Source: Chryseobacterium sp. KLBC 52
GTDB lineage: Bacteria > Bacteroidota > Bacteroidia > Flavobacteriales > Weeksellaceae
Direction: 5' to 3'
Length of the DNA: 64,000 nt
NCBI RefSeq assembly: GCF_003347605.1
Contig: NZ_QDFZ01000005.1
Coordinates: 1 to 64,000 of the forward strand
Positions 1 to 7,537 of the stretch are shown here, in pieces. Position numbers and translations under genes: made by a program. Every line of letters starts with the position of its first letter. Positions within the stretch are counted from its first letter, which is position 1. Below the pieces are notes generated by a model. It searched no databases and had not been told where the DNA came from. It saw only the letters and a list, made by a program, of their open reading frames with translations.

Positions 1-1
1 A

Positions 2-418
2 TCCACGTACATTAAACGCACACAGAAGGATTACAGTTTAAGTTTAAAACTTCAAATCGTGAAAGAAGTTGAATGTGGAGCATCCACTATTACTAGTTGT
101 CGTAAGAAATATGGTATTCAATCTCATGGTACTATTTTAAATTGGCTGAGAAAATATGGTAACTTTGATTGGGAAAACCAAAGACCTTATGCCATGGAAA
201 AAACACCTGAACAACGTATTATGGAATTAGAAGCCCAGGTAAGGCTTCTTGAAAAGCAAAAGGCTTTTTTAGAAAAGCAGGCTTATATTGCAGATAAGAA
301 GTCCATATTTTTTGATATGATGATTGATCTGGCTGAGAAAGAATATCACATTGATATTCGAAAAAACTCACCACCCGAACAATCGATTACTTCCGCAGTA
401 AAGAAAAAGAAACTTTGA
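2..418 (+). CDS. IS3-family transposase OrfA (5' partial)
   Basis: This is the DNA-binding subunit of an IS3-type transposase. The frame is open from the first complete codon of the window, so the true start lies upstream; the GTG at 59 is internal. The visible part has a helix-turn-helix around CGASTITSCRKKYGIQSHGTILNWLRKYG, split here as CGASTITSCRKKYG and SHGTILNWLRKYG, followed by a leucine-zipper-like stretch (MELEAQVRLLEKQKAFLEKQ) that mediates dimerisation in the family. It ends with a TGA that overlaps the orfB frame. OrfB lies in the -1 frame, so an OrfAB fusion is expected by frameshifting at the A-rich run just before the stop. Confidence 0.85.
   Translation, partial: STYIKRTQKDYSLSLKLQIVKEVECGASTITSCRKKYGIQSHGTILNWLRKYGNFDWENQRPYAMEKTPEQRIMELEAQVRLLEKQKAFLEKQAYIADKKSIFFDMMIDLAEKEYHIDIRKNSPPEQSITSAVKKKKL
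403..409 (+). other. candidate -1 ribosomal frameshift site in IS3 orfA/orfB
   Basis: The sequence G AAA AAG lies in the orfA frame three codons before its stop codon. Slippage by -1 moves the ribosome into the orfB frame, which is open through this point. A-rich slippery runs of the AAAAAG type are the known frameshift signals of the IS3 family. A downstream stimulatory structure was not established. Confidence 0.55.
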
Positions 419-1284
419 TTTTTACTTGTGGATTGTTAGGGTTAAATAGACAAATCTATTATAGAAGTATCAAGCGTACGAAAGTTTGTAAAGATAAAGC
501 TTCAGAGGTAGTAAAGCTGGTAGAGAATCTTCGTGTTAAGATGCCCCGGTTAGGAGGCAGGAAATTATATTTTATTTTACAGAGATCCTTAAGCTCCATT
601 AAGGTAGGGAGAGATAAATTCTTTGCCATCTTAAAAGCTAATCATTTATTGATTGAACCTCGCAAAAGCTATCACATTACAACCAACTCTCATCATCGTT
701 TTAGAAAGCATAAGAACCTGCTCCTTGACTATCAGATAACAAAGCCCAACCAGGTATGGGTTGCAGATATTACTTATATAGGGAACCGAAAAAATCCAAG
801 CTATTTAAGTTTAATAACTGATGCGTATTCTAAGAAAATAATGGGACACTTTGTTGCAGACAATTTAAATACACAGAGTAGTATTATAGCTTTAAAAAGA
901 GCTCTAAAGAAGTATAAAGGTATGAGAGAATCTTTAATCCATCATTCCGATCGTGGTTTACAATACTGCTCGAATGAGTATCAAAGACTTTTACAGAAAC
1001 ATCAATTAAAATGTAGTATGACACAAAACTCTGATCCTTATCAAAATGCAGTAGCAGAGAGAATAAATGGTATTTTAAAGCATGAGTTTGATATTGATAA
1101 ACATGATATAAACAACAATTTAAGGAAAAAGATAGTAAATGAATCTATCGAAATCTACAATAATTTACGCCCACATTTTTCAAATCATTATCTAACTCCA
1201 AACCAAATGCATAAACAGTCACAAATTAAAATGAAAACCTATAAAAACAAAAACCAAAGCAATAGTAAAATTACTCTGGTTTAA
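415..1284 (+). CDS. IS3-family transposase OrfB (DDE integrase core)
   Basis: This is the catalytic part of the IS3 transposase. Counted from the TTG at 415, the DDE residues are visible as Asp118 (VWVADITYI), Asp179 (HHSDRGLQYCS) and Glu215 (NAVAERINGILK), within an rve-type integrase core; an HTH_21-like segment precedes it at about residues 30-90. Length (289 aa) is normal for OrfB and no internal stop is seen, so the element may still be active if its left end is intact. The 415 start is nominal: the protein is more likely made as an OrfAB fusion by -1 frameshifting, and the frame is open upstream of 415. Confidence 0.92.
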   Translation: MIFTCGLLGLNRQIYYRSIKRTKVCKDKASEVVKLVENLRVKMPRLGGRKLYFILQRSLSSIKVGRDKFFAILKANHLLIEPRKSYHITTNSHHRFRKHKNLLLDYQITKPNQVWVADITYIGNRKNPSYLSLITDAYSKKIMGHFVADNLNTQSSIIALKRALKKYKGMRESLIHHSDRGLQYCSNEYQRLLQKHQLKCSMTQNSDPYQNAVAERINGILKHEFDIDKHDINNNLRKKIVNESIEIYNNLRPHFSNHYLTPNQMHKQSQIKMKTYKNKNQSNSKITLV

Positions 1285-1352
1285 TTATTTATTTTTGTAC
1301 TATAATCTGTATCAGATTTTCAGGACTAGTCACATTATTGAAATATAATATC

Positions 1353-3962
1353 TTAGAATCTCAAAGTCGCTGCAACAGACCAGGTTCTTCCAAAACCAAG
1401 GAATCCTGTATTGCCGTCTGCAACACCCTGATATACTCTGCCAGCTTCCTGATATGTTTTTCCGGCATCCGGACCATTGGCAATTTTATCGCCTGCGAAA
1501 ATATTGGAGCTCAATTCAGAAATGTAATATTTGTTGAATAAGTTGTACACGTTCGCTCTCAATGTTAGAGATTTTTTCGCATCCAAGGTAAATTTGTAAG
1601 AAGCACCAACATCAAATAAATGGTAGCTTGGCAATTTTACAATTCCTTTTTCTCTTGCCGCTTCAGTAAGGAAGTTGATCGGGTTGAACTGAGCATAAAG
1701 CTTGTCGTAATATTCCCAATTGGCATCAATACTGAATGCTTTGGTGATATTGTAATCAGCTCCAATGCTAGCAGTTGTTTGAGCAGCATCTCCAACTTTC
1801 AGGTCTTTGATATTGATCACTCCTGTAGCTCCAGCTATTTCCTGGTTGGTTTGAACATCCAGAATGTTGAAATTAGCATTTCCTTTATATTTCCAGTTAC
1901 CCAATGATACCATTCCTCTTAATCTAAGGTTAGTAAAAGGTCTTGCCTTTGCTTCCAATTCTATCCCCTGGTGTACCTGTCCTACATTCAGTGCATTATA
2001 GAAATAAGCATTTCCAAGGCTTAACTGAGAGAATTTCGCAACATCCGCTGCTGTAGCATTGAATGTTCTTGAAATAAATCGGTCATCCCACTGCGTTCTG
2101 TAAGCATTGATGTTCACATCGATATAACGTGATTTGAAACCATATCCTAATTCCACAGAGAAGATTCTTTCATTCTTTGCATCATTATAGATATTCTGGT
2201 TGGACGGGAACAAAGCATTGAACAATGGCTGTCTTGAAATAACTCCTGTATTGAAAAATACATTATGGTGGTCATCAATATTATAGTTGGCACCTCCTTT
2301 TACGATATAACCTGTTTTGTGATACCATTTTGTTTCCTGATTTCCCGGAGTATATAACATATAATCTCTTCGCTTATAATATTGCTCGGAAACAGATCCC
2401 TGAACGGATGCACTAAGCTTTTCAGAGCTGTATTCAACCATTCCATAAATACCAGCCCATTTTACAAGTCCTTCGTTGTGAATAGAAACTTTCTGAGCAT
2501 CTTTAAGTTTGGTAAGAGGTTCAGGTTTTACCGTCTGGTTGATATAATATCCTTTTGGAGCATTAGCTGTACCAGGAACAAATAAAGCATCAGATCCTAA
2601 CATATCCGTTACAATATCATATAAAGCTCCTTTGTACGTTTTAAGATCGATACCTCCGTTGAAAGTCCAGTTGTTTTTCTTGTAATTAAGGTCTGCAATT
2701 ACCCCGTACCAGTCATGAGCATTAATACTTTGTTTTCTTACGATACCGTTGGTTCCGTTCAGAGTTGCTACATATTGACCGTTGTAATCACCGGGAGATC
2801 CTGCAGGAGCAGTGAAGGTTGATTTCTGGAAGCTGTTTCCATTATAATCGGTTACCATACCGCCTCTGTTGTAGCGATAAATCATATCCCAGTTGATCGT
2901 ACCATCTCCGCCAGCACCATAATTCATGAAATTCATGGTTTGTCCGGCTGCGTTTTTGATAGAACCGTTAAGTCCGGTACCACCGCCGCCACGTCCCCAT
3001 GAACCATAAAGAACGGTAGATAATTTCAGATTGTCATTCATGGTCCAGTCCCAGTTCAATGAAGCGATAGGTTTGTGATAGAAATTAGGAGCTAAATTGA
3101 ATTGAGAACCATTCAGCATTCCTGTTTGTGGATTGTATCTTCTTCCGTACGTTTCAAATTGCTGTAAAGTGGCAACATTGGCTCCGGTTGCAGAAGACCT
3201 TCTCGTATCGTGTACCTGTGGTGCTCCGGTTGCAATTAAATTGAACGCATGTTTTTCATTAGGCTTAAATCCTGTAGAGAAAAACCATGAGTAACCTTCT
3301 CCTTTCGTTCCATTGATGTATCCGTCACCTTGCCAGCGTGAAAGCAATACGGTTGTTCCCCACTTGTTTTTTAATCCCGAAGAGTACATTGCTGATATTC
3401 TGGAGTAGTTGTCATTTCCAACTTCCCCTTTAATCATTGCCTTTTGCTCAGAATCGGTAGCTTTGGTTACAATATTGATGGTTCCTCCCACAGAAGGAAC
3501 AACAAATTTAGATGCTCCCAAACCTCTTTGAATCTGAATATTACTGGCAATATCAGCCAAACCGGTCCAGTTGGACCAGTAAACGGTACCTCCCTGCATG
3601 TCATTCACCGGCTGTCCGTTGATGATCACAGCAATGTTAGCTCCATCAAAACCTCTCATGTTGATTCTGCTGTCTCCGAATCCTCCACCTACTTTGGTCA
3701 CGTACACGGATGGAGTAGACTTCATAATTTCAGGGAATTCTCGGTTTCCCAGTTTCTCCTGAATTTCTGCAGCCTTAATATTGGAAACTGCAACAGGTGT
3801 TTTTCTCTCTTTGGCTGTTTGGGAAAGGTTTCTACCTACCAACATAACCTCATCAATAGATTTAGATTTCTCTAAAGAATCCTTCGTACTCTGCCCATAA
3901 TAGATGGCAGCCGTAGGTAATACAAGCGCTATAATTAGTCGCTTTTTAAAAGTAATGCTCAT
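1353..3962 (-). CDS. TonB-dependent outer membrane receptor, 869 aa
   Basis: This is an outer-membrane active transporter energised by TonB-ExbBD. An N-terminal signal peptide (about residues 1-24, ending near YYGQ) is followed by a short linker and a plug domain at about 50-170 with the characteristic stretches INMRGFDGANIAVIINGQPV and GLGASKFVVPSVGGTINIVT. The rest is beta-barrel, and the last residue is Phe (TLRF), as in many outer-membrane barrels. There is no N-terminal CarboxypepD_reg domain, so it is not a classical SusC. The substrate cannot be read from the sequence; no SusD partner lies next to it. It stands alone, with an IS3 element immediately beyond its stop codon. Confidence 0.9.
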   Translation of the reverse strand: MSITFKKRLIIALVLPTAAIYYGQSTKDSLEKSKSIDEVMLVGRNLSQTAKERKTPVAVSNIKAAEIQEKLGNREFPEIMKSTPSVYVTKVGGGFGDSRINMRGFDGANIAVIINGQPVNDMQGGTVYWSNWTGLADIASNIQIQRGLGASKFVVPSVGGTINIVTKATDSEQKAMIKGEVGNDNYSRISAMYSSGLKNKWGTTVLLSRWQGDGYINGTKGEGYSWFFSTGFKPNEKHAFNLIATGAPQVHDTRRSSATGANVATLQQFETYGRRYNPQTGMLNGSQFNLAPNFYHKPIASLNWDWTMNDNLKLSTVLYGSWGRGGGGTGLNGSIKNAAGQTMNFMNYGAGGDGTINWDMIYRYNRGGMVTDYNGNSFQKSTFTAPAGSPGDYNGQYVATLNGTNGIVRKQSINAHDWYGVIADLNYKKNNWTFNGGIDLKTYKGALYDIVTDMLGSDALFVPGTANAPKGYYINQTVKPEPLTKLKDAQKVSIHNEGLVKWAGIYGMVEYSSEKLSASVQGSVSEQYYKRRDYMLYTPGNQETKWYHKTGYIVKGGANYNIDDHHNVFFNTGVISRQPLFNALFPSNQNIYNDAKNERIFSVELGYGFKSRYIDVNINAYRTQWDDRFISRTFNATAADVAKFSQLSLGNAYFYNALNVGQVHQGIELEAKARPFTNLRLRGMVSLGNWKYKGNANFNILDVQTNQEIAGATGVINIKDLKVGDAAQTTASIGADYNITKAFSIDANWEYYDKLYAQFNPINFLTEAAREKGIVKLPSYHLFDVGASYKFTLDAKKSLTLRANVYNLFNKYYISELSSNIFAGDKIANGPDAGKTYQEAGRVYQGVADGNTGFLGFGRTWSVAATLRF

Positions 3963-3995
3963 GAAATAAACTAGCGTGTTTGATTTTTAAGGCTG

Positions 3996-4003
3996 CAAAG
4001 ATG
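3996..4003 (-). promoter_or_regulatory. possible -7 element of the TonB receptor gene
   Basis: Read on the minus strand, CATCTTTG lies 34-41 bp upstream of the receptor start and matches TAnnTTTG in seven of eight positions (counting nn as free). No clear TTG is seen at the -33 distance, so this is only a candidate. Nothing else stands out between here and 4262. Confidence 0.3.
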
Positions 4004-4262
4004 GATAATTATTTTTTAATTAAGTATTAAATCTTAACGAAGTGATTTTATTCAGTTTTTAGAATGTGCTTTATTTCTCACTTTTTGGTATATGTTAATT
4101 ATTCCACATCTTTCGTTTACAATTTGTTATAATAGAGAATAATGAAAAAAATGGTTTGTTTTTAACGGGTAAAAATAATTATGCGGTTCTCCACATTTTT
4201 AAACAAAATTAAAAATTGTTGGAAAATATACTATAATAATAGTAAGTAGTAAAAAGCATAGG

Positions 4263-4304
4263 TGACTTTAATCATAATTTTTATACTGTTGTTTTGATAA
4301 CTTG
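4263..4304 (+). promoter_or_regulatory. Crp/Fnr-like palindrome (TGA-N6-TCA) before a weak -7 box
   Basis: TGACTTTAATCA at 4263-4274 has the half-site pair TGA/TCA with a 6-nt spacer and the right flank ATCATAA, shared with the site at 6714. A degenerate -7 element (TAACTTG, 4298-4304) follows at nearly the distance seen in the other two sites at 6714 and 9201. It would drive the small ORF at 4336 and probably the DUF892 gene. This is the weakest member of the set. Confidence 0.35.
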
Positions 4305-4335
4305 TATTACCATTTTATTCAAAATCGTATTATTT

Positions 4336-4497
4336 ATGAAAAAAAAATTTTTTGAAAGGTTTTCAGACCGTGTTGTCTGTATAACCGGAAGTCCGGGTGC
4401 TTTTATTACAGCAAGTTTACTGGTTGTTGTCTGGGCTGTATGTGTTACCTTATATACTCTGATAATTTTAGATACCACATCTTTGTATTTCAGGTAA
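4336..4497 (+). pseudogene. truncated low-affinity iron permease-like ORF (53 aa)
   Basis: The first 36 or so residues (FERFSDRVVCITGSPGAFIT then a hydrophobic segment LLVVVWAVC) resemble the N-terminus of the low-affinity iron permease family (Pfam Iron_permease), in which this region is followed by a second membrane segment and a cytoplasmic tail. Here the reading frame leaves the family pattern after VWAVC and stops 16 codons later. No continuation is seen in the other frames before the next gene, so a deletion is more likely than a simple frameshift. It could still be expressed as a single-span peptide. It lies 54 bp before the DUF892 gene and may share its transcript. Confidence 0.5.
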
Positions 4498-4551
4498 AAA
4501 TGGTCTTATAGTTGCAGATTTACCACCAATCAAACACTAAATTATTATATT

Positions 4552-5124
4552 ATGGAAACTAAAACGGCAACCAAAAAATCACCAGCCAAAAAAACGACAA
4601 CAGCAAAAGCAACAACCAAAACTCCTGCTAAAAAAAATGCAGCCAAAAGTTTGGAAGATCTTTTTGAAGATGCGCTGAAAGATATCTACTGGGCTGAAAA
4701 AGCACTATTGAAAGCGCTGCCGGCAATGATGAAAAATGCAACCAGTGAAAAGCTTAAACAAGGAATTGATAAGCACATCACGGAAACGGAAGGCCATGTG
4801 GAAAGACTGGAAGAATGCTTTAAAGCATTAGGGAAAAAAGCCCAGGCAAAGAAATGCGATGCTATGCAGGGACTACTGGATGAAGGAAAAAGCATCATGG
4901 AAGAAACAGAACCCGGAGCAGTAAGAGATGCAGGAATTATTGCAGCAGCACAGAAAGTTGAACATTACGAAATCGCCACTTATGGAACACTTGCTTCATT
5001 CGCTAAAGTATTAAAAGAAGAGGATTGTCTTAAAAACCTTTTAAGCACACTGGAAGAAGAAAAAAAATGTGATGAGCTGTTAACCAAAGTTGCTGATACC
5101 AACCTTAACAGCAAAGCAATGTAA
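4552..5124 (+). CDS. DUF892 (YciE/YciF-like) ferritin-fold protein with Lys/Ala-rich N-terminal tail
   Basis: Residues 34-185 match the YciE/YciF DUF892 family, a four-helix ferritin-like fold linked to general stress responses; the helix-forming stretch SLEDLFEDALKDIYWAEKAL and the metal-ligand-like Glu/His pattern (ETEGHVERLEE, QKVEHYEIATYGTL) are visible. Residues 5-33 form a low-complexity tail with repeated TKKSPAKK / TTKTPAKK units resembling bacterial histone H1-like tails, so DNA association is possible. Family length without the tail is about 160 aa. It is followed by a strong terminator. The Crp-like site at 4263 may control it. The exact biochemical role of DUF892 proteins is not settled. 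Confidence 0.88.
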   Translation: METKTATKKSPAKKTTTAKATTKTPAKKNAAKSLEDLFEDALKDIYWAEKALLKALPAMMKNATSEKLKQGIDKHITETEGHVERLEECFKALGKKAQAKKCDAMQGLLDEGKSIMEETEPGAVRDAGIIAAAQKVEHYEIATYGTLASFAKVLKEEDCLKNLLSTLEEEKKCDELLTKVADTNLNSKAM

Positions 5125-5144
5125 ATACAATCTTTAAAAAAGGA

Positions 5145-5170
5145 GACCTGATTTTTTCAGGTCTTTTTTT
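5145..5170 (+). terminator. rho-independent terminator after the DUF892 gene
   Basis: A 7-bp stem, GACCTGA (5145-5151) with TCAGGTC (5157-5163), is closed by a T-rich loop and followed by seven T. It lies 20 bp past the stop codon. Confidence 0.85.
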
Positions 5171-5213
5171 ATTGAAAACCAGAAAGGTTTAAAATGCAGC
5201 ATTTTTATTATGA

Positions 5214-5242
5214 TTGATTTTGTATCAGTTTTAGTATATTTG
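5214..5242 (+). promoter_or_regulatory. flavobacterial promoter of alkB
   Basis: TTG at 5214-5216 and TATATTTG at 5235-5242 are separated by 18 bp, matching the Bacteroidetes -33/-7 consensus. The predicted transcript has an untranslated leader of about 100 nt before the alkB start at 5350; nothing recognisable was found in that leader. Confidence 0.6.
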
Positions 5243-5349
5243 TAGATATTATTTGTATCAATTTTGTTTTTGATAATGAACTGTAATTGAATACCAAAAC
5301 TATTATATTATAAAAGAAAACTGTATTCTGCCATTTATAAAGTTTAAAA

Positions 5350-5961
5350 ATGACACAACTTAGCCTGTTTGACTCAGCAGATCTGTACGAATTTCCAAAA
5401 GACCTTCTGGAATACAGAGAACATTTCCTGAGCCAGGACGAAGCAGACCAGCTTAAAAACCATTTACTTGAAACAGCTCCCTGGGAACAACGCACCCAGA
5501 AAATGTACGATAAGATGGTCCTAACACCTCGCTTAACCGCCTGGTATGGGGATCCGAAAACGGATTATCCATCAGGAGATGGTGAAGTGGAGAATAACCT
5601 CTGGACCCCTGAACTGTTTTCCTTAAAAGAAAGGATAGAAGAAACATTCGGTTATCAGTTCAATTCTGTATTGCTTAACCTTTACAGAGATCACAATGAT
5701 TCAGTTGCCTGGCATCGGGATAAGGAAAGCAGATACGGAAAACGTCCCGTGATTGCATCGGTAAGCCTTGGGCAGACCAGGAATTTTGATTTCAGGAAAA
5801 AAGACCATCATCAGAGTAAATACAGTTTACCACTTCCTCACGGTTCATTATTGATTATGAAAGGAGATCTTCAACAAAACTGGGAACACCGTATTGCTAA
5901 GTCTCTAACCTCTATGAAAGAGCGCATTAATCTTACATTCCGGTTAGTTAATAATTCGTAA
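5350..5961 (+). CDS. alkB: AlkB-like 2-oxoglutarate/Fe(II) DNA dealkylase
   Basis: This is an oxidative demethylase that repairs N1-methyladenine and N3-methylcytosine type lesions. The iron ligands are His122, Asp124 (AWHRDKE) and His180 (NWEHRI), and the 2-oxoglutarate/nucleotide-binding signature RxNxTxR is present as Arg192-Ile-Asn-Leu-Thr-Phe-Arg198. The 203-aa length and the motif spacing are closest to the ALKBH2/3-like branch common in Bacteroidetes. It has its own promoter and stands alone; no Ada regulator is nearby. Confidence 0.93.
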   Translation: MTQLSLFDSADLYEFPKDLLEYREHFLSQDEADQLKNHLLETAPWEQRTQKMYDKMVLTPRLTAWYGDPKTDYPSGDGEVENNLWTPELFSLKERIEETFGYQFNSVLLNLYRDHNDSVAWHRDKESRYGKRPVIASVSLGQTRNFDFRKKDHHQSKYSLPLPHGSLLIMKGDLQQNWEHRIAKSLTSMKERINLTFRLVNNS

Positions 5962-6091
5962 AATATTTATTCATAACGTTTTATGATTGGTTTAAAAGCG
6001 TTGTGATCAGTTTTTTGGCAGATAAATTGTTGCATTTATAAACAAAGTCATTGTTTGACTTCATTTATATCACCACTTAAAATTTATTATT

Positions 6092-6703
6092 ATGAAAAAT
6101 CTTGTAGTAACAATTTTTGCATTGACTGCTTTAACGGCCTGCAAAAAAAACGAGCCGACAACCACGAGTCAATCTGAGGAAAGTACCACAATGTCTGCAC
6201 CTGCAGAATCCGGAATGACGGTAAGCGACTCCACAAAAATGACAGACACCAGAGAACAGAAAAGTACTCTCAGTGATCAGGACAAAAAGTTTGCAGATGC
6301 TGCAGCTATAGGAGGACTGATGGAGGTCATGATGGGAAAACTCGCCGCAACAAACGCTGAAAATTCAGTAGTAAAATCTTTGGGAGCAATGATGGTAACC
6401 GATCATTCCAAAGCGAATGACGAGCTCAAAAATTGGGCTTCAGGAACAGGGTACACCTTACCAACAACTTTGGATGCCGAAAAGCAGAAGATGTATGATG
6501 ATCTGAAAGCTAAGAAAGGAAAGGACTTTGACAAAAAATATACAGATCTTATGGTCAGTGATCACAAAGAGGATGTAGAAGCATTCAAAAAAGAGTCTTC
6601 AGAAGGAACAGAGTCTTCATTAAAATCTTTCGCAGCGAAGACCCTTCCGACCCTTGAACATCATTTAAAGGAATCGGAAAAAGCTAAAAATGCAGTCAAA
6701 TAA
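6092..6703 (+). CDS. DUF4142 lipoprotein
   Basis: A lipoprotein signal peptide with lipobox LTAC (Cys16) is followed by a Ser/Thr-rich linker to about residue 60. The DUF4142 four-helix domain then shows its typical pattern: DKKFADAAAIGGLMEVMMGKLAA, then MVTDHSKANDELKNWA and a C-terminal TLPTLEHHLKESEKA. DUF4142 proteins are periplasmic ferritin-fold proteins of unknown function, often stress-inducible. It lies between AlkB and a DUF2383 protein, another four-helix-bundle family, which supports a stress role. The nearest downstream terminator is at 6799. Confidence 0.88.
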   Translation: MKNLVVTIFALTALTACKKNEPTTTSQSEESTTMSAPAESGMTVSDSTKMTDTREQKSTLSDQDKKFADAAAIGGLMEVMMGKLAATNAENSVVKSLGAMMVTDHSKANDELKNWASGTGYTLPTTLDAEKQKMYDDLKAKKGKDFDKKYTDLMVSDHKEDVEAFKKESSEGTESSLKSFAAKTLPTLEHHLKESEKAKNAVK

Positions 6704-6713
6704 TATTCAGCTT

Positions 6714-6760
6714 ATATGACCTGCATCATAAATATGAACAGAAAGTATTTAATAATTTTG
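6714..6760 (+). promoter_or_regulatory. Crp/Fnr-like palindrome plus consensus -7 element
   Basis: TATGACCTGCATCATA (TGA-N6-TCA, centre 6722.5) lies exactly 30.5 bp upstream of the first base of a perfect TAATTTTG -7 box (6753-6760). The spacing is identical to that at 9201-9247 and places the palindrome near -42, the position of class II Crp/Fnr activation. The predicted start near 6766 would give an RNA of only about 57 nt ending at the terminator at 6799-6822. Confidence 0.5.
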
Positions 6761-6798
6761 ATTTGATTAAATATTATTTTGTTCTTGATTATAGTAAG

Positions 6799-6822
6799 CT
6801 CCTCTTTTCAGAGGAGTTTTTT
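6799..6822 (+). terminator. rho-independent terminator
   Basis: The stem CTCCTCT (6799-6805) pairs with AGAGGAG (6810-6816), followed by six T. It terminates transcripts from the DUF4142 gene, about 100 bp upstream, and any short RNA made from the promoter at 6753. Confidence 0.85.
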
Positions 6823-6825
6823 AGA

Positions 6826-7284
6826 TTATTCTTTCTTTTTGTATTCTTCAATTTTCTTAAACTGTCTGTAAGAATCTTTAAGAAGACGAAGCTGTTCAGA
6901 TACAATCTCAGTACTTTTTGGGCTGAGATCACCTGTGTCCAGGGCATTTTGATAGGCTTCGATAGCTGCTTTTTCGCCAAACACTACATTTTCTAAGGTA
7001 GACTCTATCAGATTTCCCATAGTAAAAGAATTTTTAATGTCAATCCATGTTCTGTGAACAGCTCCTGCCAGGGATGTTGGGTCCTCCGGAATACCTTGCT
7101 TTTCTGTGATGAGGTTAACCAGTTCATTTTTCATAATTTTAGTCTGCGAAATCATATGTTCGTACTCATCTTTTACATCCGGATACATTTCCCAGACTTT
7201 TCCATCAACTTTTTCAAAACCTTCCTTTCTGTCGTTGGTAATGTGAAGTAAGTCATTAAGTACTGATATTTCCTGATTGTCCAT
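6826..7284 (-). CDS. DUF2383 / PA2169-family four-helix-bundle protein
   Basis: The 152-aa protein has the pattern of the DUF2383 family: an N-terminal helix VLNDLLHITNDRKEGFEKV, a middle SLAGAVHRTWIDIKNSF and a helix with GEKAAIEAYQNAL, all consistent with a ferritin-like four-helix bundle. There is no signal peptide, so it is cytoplasmic. The family is common in environmental bacteria and often stress-linked, with no proven activity. It is convergent with the DUF4142 gene, and the stop lies 4 bp from that gene's terminator. Confidence 0.85.
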   Translation of the reverse strand: MDNQEISVLNDLLHITNDRKEGFEKVDGKVWEMYPDVKDEYEHMISQTKIMKNELVNLITEKQGIPEDPTSLAGAVHRTWIDIKNSFTMGNLIESTLENVVFGEKAAIEAYQNALDTGDLSPKSTEIVSEQLRLLKDSYRQFKKIEEYKKKE

Positions 7285-7399
7285 AATATAATTTTTTAGG
7301 TATCCATAAAATTATAATTTACTTCAGCGACTCTTTATAATCGTGATCATATCCTGTAAATAAAAAGCCAAAGTCCTTTCTTTTTCCACCAAAAAAACG

Positions 7400-7500
7400 C
7401 ACCTTTGCCGAACAATGGGGTGCTACAGAACAGTGGCTGAGATGATACCCAGGAATATACTTCCACACCTGATCCGGATAATACCGGCGTAGGGATTGCT
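7400..7500 (+). promoter_or_regulatory. TPP riboswitch (THI element) with its promoter
   Basis: The conserved core is complete: CTGAGA (7437-7442), ACCTGATCC (7467-7475) and CGTAGGGA (7488-7495), enclosed by a P1 helix formed by CAAT (7413-7416) and ATTG (7495-7498). A -7-like CACCTTTG (7400-7407) would start the RNA almost exactly at the 5' end of the aptamer. The aptamer ends 38 nt before the pnuT start and no T-tailed hairpin follows, so control is more likely at translation initiation. It represses the downstream transporter when thiamine pyrophosphate is abundant. Confidence 0.95.
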
Positions 7501-7537
7501 TACTGATCATCTCATCATTTGATTTCTAATAATTAGT

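Larger units (their letters stand above)
1..1332 (+). mobile_element. IS3-family insertion sequence, left end outside window
   Basis: Two overlapping transposase frames (orfA and orfB) in the order and frame relation of IS3-family elements run from the window edge to 1284. The right boundary is inferred: the stretch 1315-1332 ends in CA and its reverse complement begins TGACTAGTCCTGAAAATC, which has the TG...CA form of IS3 ends. The left inverted repeat and the target duplication are outside the window, so the boundary cannot be confirmed here. The element ends 20 bp past the stop of the convergent TonB receptor gene and has probably replaced that gene's downstream region. Confidence 0.8.

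Noticed and set aside
3444..3875. 143-codon plus-strand frame within the TonB receptor
   Set aside because: Shadow of the receptor plug domain on the other strand.
5971..5986. Palindrome TCATAACGTTTTATGA after alkB as a further Crp-like site
   Set aside because: The half-sites are in the opposite order (TCA...TGA), and no -7 box follows at the fixed distance.
6763..6996. 77-codon plus-strand frame, Phe-rich
   Set aside because: It reads through a terminator and antisense to the DUF2383 gene; the composition reflects the A/T-rich terminator and gene ends.
7319..7510. 63-codon minus-strand reading frame
   Set aside because: It runs antisense through the TPP riboswitch; its Cys/His content comes from the conserved aptamer bases and no family match was seen.
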